This document shows positions 1 through 10,600 of a stretch of DNA of 64,000 nt, in pieces; within the stretch, counting starts at the first letter, position 1; every line of letters starts with the position of its first letter. The DNA is taken from contig CAAGGJ010000164.1 in assembly GCA_900769345.1 (NCBI GenBank), forward strand, positions 21,164 to 85,163. Reading direction: 5' to 3'. Position numbers and translations under genes: made by a program. Below the pieces are notes generated by a model, which searched no databases, was not told the DNA's origin, and worked only from the letters and a program-made list of their open reading frames with translations. This DNA comes from Bacteroidales bacterium (GTDB lineage Bacteria; Bacteroidota; Bacteroidia; Bacteroidales; Muribaculaceae).

Positions 1-1045
1 TGGTGCATGCGGTAGTGCCCCACAATCCCGATGCATTGAAGCCATATTTCATCATCAATGCCTTCTGAGCCGGAGTCACCTTGGTGAGGTCGATTTCAGC
101 CGGCCAGCCTTGTGCAAGCAGATATTCCGACTGTGTGGTGAGAGTCACTTCGCTGAAGCCTGCCATTGCCGATATATGCATTTTGGGCGCGGCTTCAAGT
201 TCGTCACCCTCAAGAATGTTAATCGTTTCACCCGAAGTGAAATTCTCGGCAGTAATCACCGGTTCTTCGGCATTAAAGAGTTCTTCGCCAAGGGTAATGC
301 TCACTTCGCCTCCGTCTGCTATGGTATCATCGAATGTAATTACGAGTTTAGCCTCACCCACTTCACCGCCATTCACATCGAAGGTGATGCGATAATGTGT
401 ACGCGCTTTGGCTGATGTGATGCCCGCAGGCTCTATATACACCGACTTACCCTCATAGTTGGTAAGCTCCAAGGCTATAGTCACATTGCCCGGTCGCACA
501 TATGCTGCACGAGTCTCTCCCATCTCGAAGGTAACAAATGTGCCTCCCGATGAGTGTATCACAGTCTTATATTCCGGAAAATAGTTCTTAAATGCATCAG
601 TGTAGTCAACGCTCACCATAGTGTTTTGCAATGTTGCCACCACTTCGGGGTCTGCCACTTCGCCATCGTAGAGCGTAAATGTAGTCGAACCATAGAAATA
701 AGGCTTGTCGAAACCTTCGTCAGCCATACTTCCATAGTAGGCACTAAGTGTGTATTCGCCCACCGGGAACTTCTCGGTCGACGACATTTCAGATACTTTG
801 CTCCATGTTTTATCCACAGAACCATCTTTACGCGACAATCTTGCGCTGAAATTGCCTATCTCGGGCCGAATCACCGCAGGTGCCACCGCTGTTCTTGTTG
901 CTGCCCATGTAGCCTTAACATCGTAGTCGGCTGAAATCGCAGGCTTCACCAGCCCGTAGCCCTTCTCAGCACTTGGCTCATCGCTCGAACACGATGTCCC
1001 AATCAATGCTAATGCCATAACAGCAAAAATCGATTTTAATTTCAT
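1..1045 (-). CDS. DUF4493-type lipoprotein, partial (C-terminus outside window)
   Basis: The reading frame starts at the ATG at 1045 and runs open off the left edge (about 348 codons present). The N-terminus is a lipoprotein signal peptide with the lipobox LIGTSC, so the mature protein should be anchored in the outer membrane. The body is beta-rich; segments such as YTLSAYYG followed by KPYFYGSTTF match what I recall of the DUF4493 family of Bacteroidales surface lipoproteins, whose function is unknown. It is transcribed away from the WbpM-like gene and has a perfect TATCTTTG box about 84 bp upstream. The true length and the C-terminal domain cannot be judged from this window. The family call rests on memory of its sequence style. 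Confidence 0.75.
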   Translation of the reverse strand, partial: MKLKSIFAVMALALIGTSCSSDEPSAEKGYGLVKPAISADYDVKATWAATRTAVAPAVIRPEIGNFSARLSRKDGSVDKTWSKVSEMSSTEKFPVGEYTLSAYYGSMADEGFDKPYFYGSTTFTLYDGEVADPEVVATLQNTMVSVDYTDAFKNYFPEYKTVIHSSGGTFVTFEMGETRAAYVRPGNVTIALELTNYEGKSVYIEPAGITSAKARTHYRITFDVNGGEVGEAKLVITFDDTIADGGEVSITLGEELFNAEEPVITAENFTSGETINILEGDELEAAPKMHISAMAGFSEVTLTTQSEYLLAQGWPAEIDLTKVTPAQKALMMKYGFNASGLWGTTACT

Positions 1046-1746
1046 AACTTAGTATTAAATTTTTTCCAATCTAAAATTTTTTTATTAGCAAGGTTCTCTT
1101 AAAAAAATAAATTTCCCTAAAAGCGCCACAAAGATAGCAAATTTTGTTCAATCACTCCACATTTATAAATAATAAACAAAGGGTGCCAAGTAAAAAATAG
1201 ATAAATTTGCACATTCTTACCATACTTTTGTTAACTATCATTCACCCGTCGAGCACAATTTGTTCCTTTTCTAACCTGTTTTCTTCCCTTTAATTATTTT
1301 CAGCAAATTTTGCAAAATCGCAAAATCGCAAAATTTGCACACAAATCTCTCCAATATGAACATTGCCTCAATTTTCACTATTTGCCACCAATCGGAGTAT
1401 AGTCTATTCGATTACACACATTAAAAATAATAATTAGCAATATCAAATCCTGACGAGCAATTTAACACGCTATGCATTTTCAGCAATTTTTGCACATTTT
1501 TTACATTTAGCCATTTTCACCACTTCTCATCGCTTTTCACCACCTGAATATACTGTTTCTTTAAGCAAGAATCCCAACTTCACATTTACTCTTCCGACCC
1601 GCAAAATAAATAATTTTTCAAAATTAATCGCAACTCTCAAATGTTTATCTTACCTTTGCAATATATGTCAGTCATTTACATATTATTACTCTTATCATAT
1701 TACAGCAAGCAGTATATATATATTTTATTAACATAAAAATAAAGCC
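1046..1746. other. AT-rich divergent intergenic region
   Basis: About 700 bp without a credible gene, separating the divergent DUF4493 and WbpM-like genes. Around 1312-1336 there is a short run of repeated GCAAAATC units. A TACCTTTG box at 1651-1658 on the plus strand is a plausible -7 element for the WbpM-like gene, giving a leader of about 80 nt. I see nothing else in it. Confidence 0.5.
1129..1136 (-). promoter_or_regulatory. Bacteroidota -7 box for the DUF4493 gene
   Basis: Reads TATCTTTG on the minus strand, an exact match to TAnnTTTG. No clear TTTG is seen about 20 bp upstream. It implies a leader of roughly 80 nt. Confidence 0.5.
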
Positions 1747-3690
1747 ATGAGCAATTTTGGTATAAACATATTGAAACCGCTAAGCGATCGCACCACGCCT
1801 CGATGGATAATTCTCCTCATCGACCTCCTTATTGTGGCACTTAGCTACACCATAACCACAGTATCAAGTTCGTTTGAAAGCACCATTACCGGTCCTTACG
1901 ACTTGCTGCGCAACTACTTCATTCTGGTGGGTGTGTTTTTGATAGTGAGTTTCTTCACCAAGAGTTACGCCTACATCATACGCCTCTCGGCGCTCAACGA
2001 CCTCTTTCGCACGCTCTCGCTTTGCGCCATATCCATGCTATTCCTCTCAGTTATCAATATTGCCGTGCAACAAATTAGCGGTAAGGCACTCATAAGTATG
2101 TGGGAATTGAGTTTCGTGGTGCTGTTGGCACTATGCATGATGATAGCTGAGCGTCTCACCGCAAAATACATCTACACTCGCATCACAGCCATCAGTCATC
2201 ACACCCAGCGCGTGCTCGTGGTGGGCAGCTCTATGCGCTCGGTAATGATAGCCAACTGGCTGCAGCAGGAACTCAATGGCCGATACACCCCTGTGGGTCT
2301 GCTCACATTCAAACAACTCACCAACGGCAAAGTGTCGAAAAACAATTATCCGGTGTATTTCTTCACACCCGAAACTTTTAGCAACATAGCCGAGACTCTC
2401 GATGTTAAAGCCGTGGTAGCCGACCGCAAGGACCTCACTTTGCTCCGCAGCGAAGCAGCCACCAAGATTCTCGCGGGCATCAAAGTGCTAACCATCAATC
2501 GCATCGAAGACATCGACCTCACCGAGAGCGACGACTCTGCCGCCTACAGCACTCCACAAATCAGAAACGTGGAAATAGAGGATTTGCTTTGCCGCGCACC
2601 CATCATCACCGACAACACTCTCGTGCGTCAGAACATATTCGGCCACACGGTGCTCATTACCGGTGCCTGCGGTTCGATAGGTAGCGAACTGGTGCGCCAA
2701 GTGGCTGCTTGCAAGGCAAGTCTCGTGGTATGCGTAGATCAAGCAGAAACACCTATGCACGACCTTATGCTCGAGATGCAGCAGTCGTTCCCCGACACGC
2801 CCATCGCAACCTTTATAGGTAGCGTGCAAAACAAGTCTCGCATGGAGCAGGCTTTTGCCAAATATCGTCCCGCTCTCGTGATTCACGCCGCCGCCTACAA
2901 GCACGTGCCTATGATGGAAATCAACCCCACCGAGGCAATCATCAACAATGTCTGCGGCTCGAAAATCATTGCCGACCTCGCAGTGAAATACAAAGCACGA
3001 AAATTTGTGATGGTGTCGACCGACAAGGCTGTGAACCCCACAAATGTGATGGGAGCCACAAAACGCCTCGCCGAAATCTACACCCAATCGCTATTTTTCG
3101 ACATCACCAAAAAGGGCCTCGGCACGCAGTTCATCACCACGCGTTTTGGCAATGTGTTAGGCTCTAATGGTTCGGTAATCCCCATCTTCCGCCGCCAAAT
3201 AGAAAACGGCGGTCCCGTCACCATCACTCACAAGGACATAATCCGCTACTTCATGACCATCAACGAGGCATGCTCGCTCGTGCTTGAAGCCGGATGTATG
3301 GGCAACGGCGGCGAAATCTATGTTTTCGACATGGGCAAACCGGTGAAAATCTACGACTTGGCTGCAAAAATGATTTCCCTCGCCGGATTCCGACCCGAAA
3401 AGGACATCAAAATAGTGGAAACCGGACTCCGCCCAGGCGAAAAACTCTACGAAGAGCTTCTCAACGACAAGGAGACCACCACCGCCACCATCAACGAGAA
3501 AATCATGATTGCCACCGTAACAAAATACGACTACGCCGAGGTTGAAAAAGCCATCGAAGAAATTATTACCCTCGCCGCAAATGGCAAAACCGAGGAAATG
3601 ATTAAGGCGATGAAGCTATTTATCCCAGAATATCGAAGCAACAACTCCGAATTTGAGAAAATCGACCGCGAAATCGAAGAAAACCGCTAA
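1747..3690 (+). CDS. WbpM/CapD-type membrane-bound nucleotide-sugar 4,6-dehydratase
   Basis: A 647-residue inner-membrane protein of the FlaA1/WbpM/CapD family, which converts UDP-GlcNAc-type nucleotide sugars to 4-keto-6-deoxy forms for capsule, O-antigen or protein glycans. Four hydrophobic segments lie in about the first 140 residues, followed by a CoA-binding-like Rossmann region and a C-terminal extended SDR domain. The NAD-binding motif GACGSIGSE starts near residue 304. The catalytic segment reads VSTDKAVNPTNVMGATK: the usual SDR tyrosine is replaced by Met435, with Lys439 four residues later, as in the Ser-Met-Lys arrangement of WbpM-like long forms. Length is normal for the family. 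It stands alone, without other glycan genes adjacent, so its end product cannot be named. Confidence 0.9.
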   Translation: MSNFGINILKPLSDRTTPRWIILLIDLLIVALSYTITTVSSSFESTITGPYDLLRNYFILVGVFLIVSFFTKSYAYIIRLSALNDLFRTLSLCAISMLFLSVINIAVQQISGKALISMWELSFVVLLALCMMIAERLTAKYIYTRITAISHHTQRVLVVGSSMRSVMIANWLQQELNGRYTPVGLLTFKQLTNGKVSKNNYPVYFFTPETFSNIAETLDVKAVVADRKDLTLLRSEAATKILAGIKVLTINRIEDIDLTESDDSAAYSTPQIRNVEIEDLLCRAPIITDNTLVRQNIFGHTVLITGACGSIGSELVRQVAACKASLVVCVDQAETPMHDLMLEMQQSFPDTPIATFIGSVQNKSRMEQAFAKYRPALVIHAAAYKHVPMMEINPTEAIINNVCGSKIIADLAVKYKARKFVMVSTDKAVNPTNVMGATKRLAEIYTQSLFFDITKKGLGTQFITTRFGNVLGSNGSVIPIFRRQIENGGPVTITHKDIIRYFMTINEACSLVLEAGCMGNGGEIYVFDMGKPVKIYDLAAKMISLAGFRPEKDIKIVETGLRPGEKLYEELLNDKETTTATINEKIMIATVTKYDYAEVEKAIEEIITLAANGKTEEMIKAMKLFIPEYRSNNSEFEKIDREIEENR

Positions 3691-3715
3691 TAATCTCCAC
3701 AAATACTCATTCTAC

Positions 3716-3753
3716 GGCACGCTCCGCCTCTATTTTTTCACTCGGAGCGTGCC
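3716..3753 (+). terminator. Hairpin terminator after the WbpM-like gene
   Basis: Perfect 11-bp stem GGCACGCTCCG / CGGAGCGTGCC with a 16-nt loop, 26 nt after the stop codon. The T-tract after it is poor, so the terminator role is inferred. Confidence 0.6.
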
Positions 3754-3813
3754 CTTTAACTATATTTTCAATAAAAAAGCTTTAATGTATATTATTAATA
3801 AGATGTTTTACAC

Positions 3814-3821
3814 TATCTTTG
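3814..3821 (+). promoter_or_regulatory. -7 box for the DUF4923 gene
   Basis: TATCTTTG, an exact match to the Bacteroidota -7 consensus, 53 bp upstream of the start codon. No good TTTG upstream element. Confidence 0.55.
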
Positions 3822-3874
3822 CTTCGAAAACTTACAGATAGCAAACAAAACAACTTACTAATAAAGACAAAACA

Positions 3875-4486
3875 ATGAAAATCAAATCGTTTATTTTGGC
3901 TGTGTGCGCACTTGCAGTGAGCATTCAAGCATCGGCTTTCGACCTTAACAGTCTTAAAAATCTCAATCTTGGCGGAGTTATCAACTCTCTCGTATCTACC
4001 GACAAGGTGGAAGTATCCGATCTCACAGGCACCTGGGTGGTTACCGGTCCGGCTGTAGTGTTCAAGAGCGAAAACTTGCTTCAAAAGGCAGGTGGAACTG
4101 CTGCCGAAGCCACTATCGAGAATAAAATGGCTCCATATTTCGAACGCGCCGGCATTAACGGATTGCAACTAACCTTCGACGGCACCGAAAACTTCGTAAT
4201 GACTCTAAACAACGGTCGCACCATCAACGGCACCGTCACAAAGGGCACCACCGATGGCACTTTGATATTCAACTTCAGCGCCCTCGGTTCGTATAAGCTT
4301 CGTAGCGTTACAGCCTATGTCTCAAAAGGCACTCAACTAAGCATCACTTTCGATATCAGCAAACTCAGCAACATCGTTTCTGCTGCTTCGAAGTTGACCA
4401 ACAACAGCACCGTTTCTACCGTCTCATCGCTCCTCAGCTCTTACAAAGGCATCTACAGCGGCTTCAAATTGGAACGCAAAAACTAA
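3875..4486 (+). CDS. DUF4923-type secreted lipocalin-like protein
   Basis: A 203-residue exported protein with a cleavable signal peptide (about residues 1-21, ending QASA). The body contains LTGTWVVTGPAVVF near residue 50, then alternating polar and hydrophobic strands (LQLTFDG, FVMTLNNGR), a pattern of small lipocalin/META-like beta-barrels. I recognise this as the DUF4923 family of Bacteroidales; no biochemical function is established that I know of. The C-terminus is Ser/Thr-rich and hydrophobic. It has its own promoter and a strong terminator, so it is monocistronic. The signal peptide has no lipobox Cys, so a soluble periplasmic or secreted location is likely. Confidence 0.8.
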   Translation: MKIKSFILAVCALAVSIQASAFDLNSLKNLNLGGVINSLVSTDKVEVSDLTGTWVVTGPAVVFKSENLLQKAGGTAAEATIENKMAPYFERAGINGLQLTFDGTENFVMTLNNGRTINGTVTKGTTDGTLIFNFSALGSYKLRSVTAYVSKGTQLSITFDISKLSNIVSAASKLTNNSTVSTVSSLLSSYKGIYSGFKLERKN

Positions 4487-4520
4487 TCCGTCGCGATAAG
4501 ATTATTCACAAAATACCCAA

Positions 4521-4563
4521 AAACAGACCTCGCTCAACACAAGTCCTGCGAGGTCTGTTTTTT
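4521..4563. terminator. Bidirectional intrinsic terminator
   Basis: Perfect 13-bp stem AAACAGACCTCGC / GCGAGGTCTGTTT followed by TTT on the plus strand, and preceded by an A-rich run for the minus strand. It lies between two convergent genes and can serve both. Confidence 0.85.
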
Positions 4564-4581
4564 ACGATTATTTTTGCGTGA

Positions 4582-6195
4582 TTAAAACTTCTGTTCGTCG
4601 ATTACATTACCCTCGGCATCGATTACTCGCCAATGAGTGATATTGCGAGCTTCCGACGACAATACGATACCACACTTCGTGACCCTACGCCCATCCGATT
4701 GGTATGGTATGGCATAGCCCTTACTATCGATTTGCGACAAAGCGCCATCCACCGTGTCGTCAACCTTAAGTTCGAGCACAAATATATCGTGCTTGGTCTT
4801 TATCACCACATCAGCCCGGCCAAGTATGCTCTTAACCTCAGTATCGACAGTAGAATTCAGCATCGAAAACACCATATAAATCAGCAATTTATAGAAGCTT
4901 TCGCGACTATTCTTACTATCCCACTCTTGCTTGGTTATAATATCGTATGGTATTTTGGCAATATACGCCCGCAAGGCAGTGAGAGCTCCCGAGATATTAC
5001 CCATATGCAACGCATCGGTCATATCGAACACCAAACTATTGCTCTCAGCAGTAGTTTGCTTCAATATCAGTGGCATTAAACCGTTCACCATACCCTGTCT
5101 CACCTCATAATTGGGGAAATGAAGAGTATATGATCTCTGCAGCATATTATATGAAGCGATGGTGAGATATCCACTCTGATAAAGTAATGGCATAGGTGTT
5201 TGAGCGCCCTCGCAGGGTACATTAAATTCATTCTCTCCCACTCTGACACCATCATACTCCAGCGGATTAAAGTCGGGATAATGGCGCAAATGATCTATTA
5301 GCGATGCCGTAGTACCCGAATCGAACCAATATTGACGTATTTCGTTATTATTAAGCGCATTCAGCAAACTGAACGGTGCATACACATCCCTACTATTCTT
5401 CGAAAAATGATAACCATCGTAGTTTCTTTTGAGCAAAGCATACGCCTCCTCTACGGTTATCTGCAGATTTCGTGCAAATTCCTCCACACATGGACGCAAT
5501 GTGCTATTGAGCTCCTCTTGAGTAATGCCGCAAATGCCCGAATACTCATCGAGCATCGATATTTGATACAGATTGTTCAACTCCGAGAAAATGCTGAGTT
5601 GAGAGTACTTGGTAACACCCGTGATAAACACAAATCTCAAATATGCGCCCTCATCCTTAAGAACTTGATAAAACTCGCGAAGCATGGTTCGCATAGCCTC
5701 AAGCGGTTCGGGGTCATACATCAGTCGCATTATGGGAGAGTCGTATTCGTCGAGAATCACCACCGCTTTCTCTCCGGTTTTCTCACAGGCTCTATGTATC
5801 AAGTCTCTCAATCTACCTCCGGGCGTAACTCCATAGACAGATTCGCCATAAAAGGCTTCATATCCGCTTAGCAATGCCTCAAGCTTGCCTCTCGCCTCGG
5901 CTATAGTGCAATTTTTGAGCCCGCTCATAGAGAAATGAAGCACCGGATAGCGCCGCCACTCCTTCTCAAACTGCGTTATCTTCAAGCCCTCGAAGAGTTC
6001 CTTCTGTCCCTGAAAATATGCCTTAAACGTATTGCAAAGCAGCGACTTACCGAATCGGCGAGGCCGCGCAAGAAACACATACTGATATCGCTCGACAAGG
6101 TCATAAACCATATCGGTCTTGTCGACGTAAACCTTACCTTGCTCGCGTATCAGCTGAAACTGGTCGGTATCTACCGGATATCTAAATCTTCTCAT
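4582..6195 (-). CDS. AAA-ATPase_like / PD-(D/E)XK nuclease-fold protein (copy 1)
   Basis: A 537-residue protein of the AAA-ATPase_like (PF09820) plus PDDEXK_9 (PF08011) architecture, widely expanded in Bacteroidales and functionally uncharacterised. The N-terminal half is a P-loop domain: Walker A-like RRFGKS at residues 46-51, Walker B VVILDEYDS near residue 145, and the family signature TGVTKYSQLSIFSELNN. The C-terminal part (about residue 450 on) has GRADVVI then FVLELKV, the D and ExK of a restriction-endonuclease fold. A strongly similar paralogue lies at 52101-53720 in the same window. It is monocistronic and convergent with the DUF4923 gene. A TAACTTTA box at 6226-6233 may be its promoter. 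A role in defence or as a selfish element has been suggested for such ATPases; that is not shown here. Confidence 0.85.
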   Translation of the reverse strand: MRRFRYPVDTDQFQLIREQGKVYVDKTDMVYDLVERYQYVFLARPRRFGKSLLCNTFKAYFQGQKELFEGLKITQFEKEWRRYPVLHFSMSGLKNCTIAEARGKLEALLSGYEAFYGESVYGVTPGGRLRDLIHRACEKTGEKAVVILDEYDSPIMRLMYDPEPLEAMRTMLREFYQVLKDEGAYLRFVFITGVTKYSQLSIFSELNNLYQISMLDEYSGICGITQEELNSTLRPCVEEFARNLQITVEEAYALLKRNYDGYHFSKNSRDVYAPFSLLNALNNNEIRQYWFDSGTTASLIDHLRHYPDFNPLEYDGVRVGENEFNVPCEGAQTPMPLLYQSGYLTIASYNMLQRSYTLHFPNYEVRQGMVNGLMPLILKQTTAESNSLVFDMTDALHMGNISGALTALRAYIAKIPYDIITKQEWDSKNSRESFYKLLIYMVFSMLNSTVDTEVKSILGRADVVIKTKHDIFVLELKVDDTVDGALSQIDSKGYAIPYQSDGRRVTKCGIVLSSEARNITHWRVIDAEGNVIDEQKF

Positions 6196-6926
6196 AGTGC
6201 TGCCCTTTATAACATTATCATTTTGTAAAGTTAATGATTTTGCCGAACATTTTCAGTATTTTTCGATTTTTATTGATTTGCATACCATTTTTCAAGTATT
6301 TTCAAGTATAATACATTATATTGCTGTCCGACAAAAATTTTTTGAGCGAATGAAATAGTGTAGCGTTTTATTCAATAAATACGTTGTACTGCATAAAATA
6401 GCATATATTTTGTGCAATATATTTTTCTAATTGAAGAAAATATTATAATTAATCTTGTCATCGTCACTAATAACGACAAGCGTACGGTCGAAAAAGATGG
6501 TTATAAGATAGATGTAGTACCCATCTCAGAATTTTGACGGTATGTATGTCCTAATATTTAGCATAAAGTAGGAAGGCGTTGCTAAAGCGGACAGCACTTA
6601 GTAATCCTTAAAATATAGATTTTAGGAGAATAGCCACAAAAAACAGATATTGCTTTGCATCGCCTGATTTTTGGGTGACGCAATGACGAAGCCTGAAAAC
6701 ATATTCTGCTCATAGCAAAGTAATCGAGGTGGTGGGGCTCCAACAAATGGAATCCGCCCATCTATATTACCCGAGAAAGAAGCCTACTTTTCAAATATCT
6801 CAAAGTGTAAACAAATACAACGTCAATAACGAAAAAACCTGGCGCTCCTTCACGGAGAACCAGGCCGTCGATTGTTTTTTGTTAAACAAATCGTGGATAA
6901 ACAAATAGAGTAGGTTAAAGCAGACG
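6196..6926. other. Gene-poor AT-rich region with a possible gene tail
   Basis: About 730 bp without a full gene. On the plus strand 6397-6537 is an open stretch of 46 codons ending in a stop; its last part (NNDKRTVEKDGYKIDVVPIS) reads like real protein and may be the tail of a lost gene, but it is short and I cannot assign it. From 6245 to 6310 the sequence is very T-rich with a short repeat TTTTCAAGTA / TTTTCAAGTA. The right end holds the terminator of the next minus-strand gene. Confidence 0.35.
6832..6864 (-). terminator. Intrinsic terminator of the small lipoprotein gene
   Basis: On the minus strand: CCTGG, an inner TCTCC/AGGAG stem with GTGA loop, CCAGG, then TTTTTT. A well-formed rho-independent terminator 62 bp past the stop codon at 6927. 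Confidence 0.85.
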
Positions 6927-7490
6927 TCAGCGTCGGAGTGATTTTGCCACACGCTGCTCGTCCTTGCGATCGTAGTTGTTAACCGAGTCACCGGTTTCTT
7001 TAAACGCTACCGGCACACTGAGTTTCCAGGTGCCATCAATGCGTCGTGGATTTAACTTATAATCGATATAGTTCGGCCGATTGTCGCCGGGTTGTTTCAC
7101 AAACATTTCCACGCGAACTGTCACCTCGGTATCTTCCTCGCCGTACATACGCAAGTCGGTGATATAATAGTCGTAAACAGGCACGCTATTATACACTATC
7201 ATCACCTGACGGCGTTCGTCGTCCGACAATGCCATTGAGCCATCGTCCTTTTCGCTGTAGAGCATACCGAGTGCCGCATCAAACTCCTTATCTTGCAATG
7301 CCCTAAAATAAGCCAGTGCAAGATTTTTGACAGCTGTAGTATCGGCAGCCGTACGCTCCATAGTGTCGTCCATACGGCTGTGTTGGATGCTGTCTGGATC
7401 TACGCCTTGCTTATCGCTGCTGCCGCTGTGACATGCTGCCATCAGCAGTAGCATGGGCAATATTATATATGTTAGTTTTATGTACTTCAT
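6927..7490 (-). CDS. Small lipoprotein, NTF2-like layout, unknown function
   Basis: I take the start at the ATG at 7490, because the protein from there opens with a clean lipoprotein signal (MKYIKLTYIILPMLLLMAAC) preceded by AATAGG; the longer open frame upstream to 7571 would put a charged stretch in front of the signal. The mature 187-residue protein has an acidic Ser/Asp linker, then a helix with LALAYFRALQDKEFDAALGMLY, followed by strands (VPVYDYYITDLRMYG, VTVRVEMFV, GTWKLSVPV). That order of helix then beta-sheet resembles a DUF4878/SnoaL-type NTF2-like fold, but I cannot name a family with confidence. It lies 132 bp downstream of the giant coiled-coil lipoprotein on the same strand and could be co-transcribed. 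Confidence 0.7.
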   Translation of the reverse strand: MKYIKLTYIILPMLLLMAACHSGSSDKQGVDPDSIQHSRMDDTMERTAADTTAVKNLALAYFRALQDKEFDAALGMLYSEKDDGSMALSDDERRQVMIVYNSVPVYDYYITDLRMYGEEDTEVTVRVEMFVKQPGDNRPNYIDYKLNPRRIDGTWKLSVPVAFKETGDSVNNYDRKDEQRVAKSLRR

Positions 7491-7543
7491 CCTATTAGTA
7501 GTATAATCCGGTTTATCCAATAATATCTTGATGATGAAAGAAC

Positions 7544-7569
7544 GGGGTCGCGCTCTATTTTGCGGCCCC
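7544..7569 (-). terminator. Possible terminator after the giant lipoprotein gene
   Basis: On the minus strand GGGGCCGC / GCGACCCC (one mismatch) with a 10-nt loop followed by GTTCTTTC. Imperfect tail; it may only attenuate read-through into the small lipoprotein gene. Confidence 0.4.
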
Positions 7570-7622
7570 ATTCTATTATTTGGTTCATCATTAGCACTGC
7601 GTCACTGCAGTGATGTGTGCGA

Positions 7623-10600
7623 TTAGTGCTTGTTGATGCGTACTTTTACCTTAACGGTTTCCTTACCCCACTTGTGCTCGATAGATACCGGTACGTAGAT
7701 ATCGTATGGCATCTGAGTCAAGTTACCAGAGTTCTGATATTCGAGGTCACCGTTTTCGTTTACGATTACAGCCACGTTGGTTGGCAACTGACCTTCTGAA
7801 TAACCGTCCTTGTGGATGATGTTTACACCGTCTTCCCACAAGCTGGTAGTTACCTTAGCTACCTTAACGCCATTTACTTCTTCGTATTCGAAGTTGCAGT
7901 ATTCTACGTTGTAGAAGCTCCAGAATTTATTACCTTGTTTCAATTCCACTTTCTCACCCTGCCAGTCGGTAATGGTGATAAGTTCCGCAAATTTGAGAAT
8001 TTGACTATCGTGGAGTGCGTCTGTCCAAGATTTACCATCATTACCTGCAATATGCAATGGCTTAACGAATTGTACGGCATACTTACCGATGTTCATTTCA
8101 TCCGACAACTCACCGTCTACGATAACGCTAATAGGCAATGTTGCGTTCAACTTAAATTCAGGCTTAACAGCATCGGCTGATTCACAACCTTCGATATAAG
8201 TGCGAGCTACGTCAACACCCCAGTTGCCACGTACACCGATTTCTGTGTAATCTACAGCATTGGTGATAGTATTATCTGCCTTGTTTGCTTCAGCTACTTC
8301 AGGCAAGTAGTATTCGAGAGCTTTTTCGCGTTCTGTTTCTACCATGTAGTCAACTTCAGGCTTAACCCACTGGAATCCGTAACCCTTAGCCAACCACTTA
8401 TCGATATCGGCTATTGTGCTGAGCACTTCGCCTTCGGCATCAGTTACCTTAACCTTAGGAGCAGTTGCATCTGAATTCATGTTGAAGCCGTCGTATACAT
8501 TGAATACATACTTAGTGGTTGCGTTTTTACCATATTGAGTAGAGATTAGTGATGGGTTAGCCATGATAACACCTTCGTCTACTTGCTTAGGATCTGAAGC
8601 ATTGGCAATACCTGCTATACCACCTACCCATGGAGTTTCGAGATAACCGATAGTGTAGTATGGGCGCTTGATAATCATTGTGAAGTCGATAGTCAATTCG
8701 TCACCGTTATTGCTCTTGAACTTAACTGTAGCAGTAGTTTCACGTTTGCTCTTATAGTTATTAGCTACGCCACCAAGCTCGGTGTTAGCCCATACCTTTG
8801 TTGCCTTCCAAGTAGGCTGATTCTTATCAACTGGGATAGTCAAAGCATAGTTACCATCAGCGTCAAACTTGAACCAGCTTGCATCTACGCGATTGCCTTC
8901 TGACTCAACAGCCATTGTCCAATTATCTTCATTTAGCAATTCATCTTTTGTAATACCAAGAACTTTATAGAACTTTTCAGTAAGTTCATCAACGCCGAGG
9001 TTCATAGTCATTGCATTTGGTTCGCTCGAAAGAACGAGAGTAGCCTCAGCAGCAAGCTTAACCACTACATTACCACCAATCTTAAGACGGAAGTAAGATT
9101 CGGTAACTACTTGTTCGCCATCCATTACGCGGCAACGAACAACCGGAGTGCGGCCCTTAGCTGCTGTAGCGTTTTCGAATGTTACCACACCTTCTGGAGT
9201 AACTTCCTTGAGGTATTGCATGTGGTCTTGAGAAGAACCTTCTGGCTTGTATTCGCGTGCCGGCTTGTCAAATGTTACAGTGAAGCCTGCACGTTCGAGG
9301 TCTGCCTTAGTCCAAACGGTGCTTGTTTGGTCAGCATGTTGCATAATCACGCATACTGAGTCAGCAAGGTTGATTTCGCCTGCCATTGGCACTTCTACTT
9401 GATAGATAGTAGTTTCTTCGTTGGCTTGACGTGGATCGCTGAATGCATTGATGCTGTCAGGGTTCATATAGATTGGGCGAGCCGAAGTAGCTACTTTGCC
9501 TTCGAGTGCGCTACCTACAAAGAACTTAACAGTTTCGGCAGTTGAGCGAACTTGTGCATAGTCAGAATATACATAAGCTTCAGTTTCGCCCTTAGCAAGA
9601 GCTGCGCCCTTCAACGGCATCTGCAAGCATACGATATCTACAACGTCGCCTTCACCATCACGCAATTTGTCAACCATTTGCTTAACCTTGAACTTGAGTA
9701 CGCTACCGTTCTCGATAGTCCAGCTGTCGGCGATAGGAGCAATCACTTCTTCACCTGCGCGTGTGATAGCTGTGCTGCACATAAACTTCATAGCAGCCAA
9801 GTCAAGAGTGCTTTCGTCAACGCCGCTTGGGTTGAGACGATAATTAACTTCTGTATCGAGAGCCTTATAGATAGTTCCAGCTTCCAATGCATCACCTTCG
9901 CCTTCTACGATTGCTTCAGCAAGCACACCTTCTTCGTTGTTGATTTGTGGAACATATTCGAAGTTTTCGAACAAGATAGTTTCGATACCACCAATGAAGT
10001 AGTTAGGTATGTATTGCATGCTGGTAAGACGCTTCATCACCAAAGTGTGGATAGTGCTCAAATCAGCGCTAACTATATTTTCGACAGACTTCTTAAGTTC
10101 GGTCAACTCGGTCTTAAGACCTTCTATGCTCTTAGAATTATCGCCAATAAGTTTGTTAGCTGCTTCGATATCTTCACCAAGCTTCTTAGCATCTTTCACC
10201 AATTGTTCGATAGTTTTACCTTGTTGATCCACAGCTTCCTTAAGTGCAGGATAAGTCTGGCTGAGGTCGGCAAGGAGGTCGGCATACTTAGCGAGAGCAT
10301 CTATCTGCACTTGCAAGTCAGCCTTAGCCTTAGCTATCTGATATTTAATAGAGCCTTCGGTATTCTCATCGGCATTCAAAATACCGAGTTTTTCTTGAAT
10401 ACCATCGATGCGAGCACCTAAAAGCACGCTCAATGCTTTAATTTCCTGATCGGTATAACCCTTACCGGCTTCGATAGCAGCATTGATGTCGGCAGTAACT
10501 TGGGCATATTGCTTAGCAAGTTCTTCGCTAATCTTGGCAGCAATCTCGGCAGTGATTTGCTCGTGAAGCTTAGCTATTTCGGCATCGGTGTAAGCATTAC

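Noticed and set aside
1312..1336. Short repeated GCAAAATC units as a CRISPR-like or iteron array
   Set aside because: Units of 8 bp in direct contact without spacers, in AT-rich DNA; chance or simple-sequence repeat.
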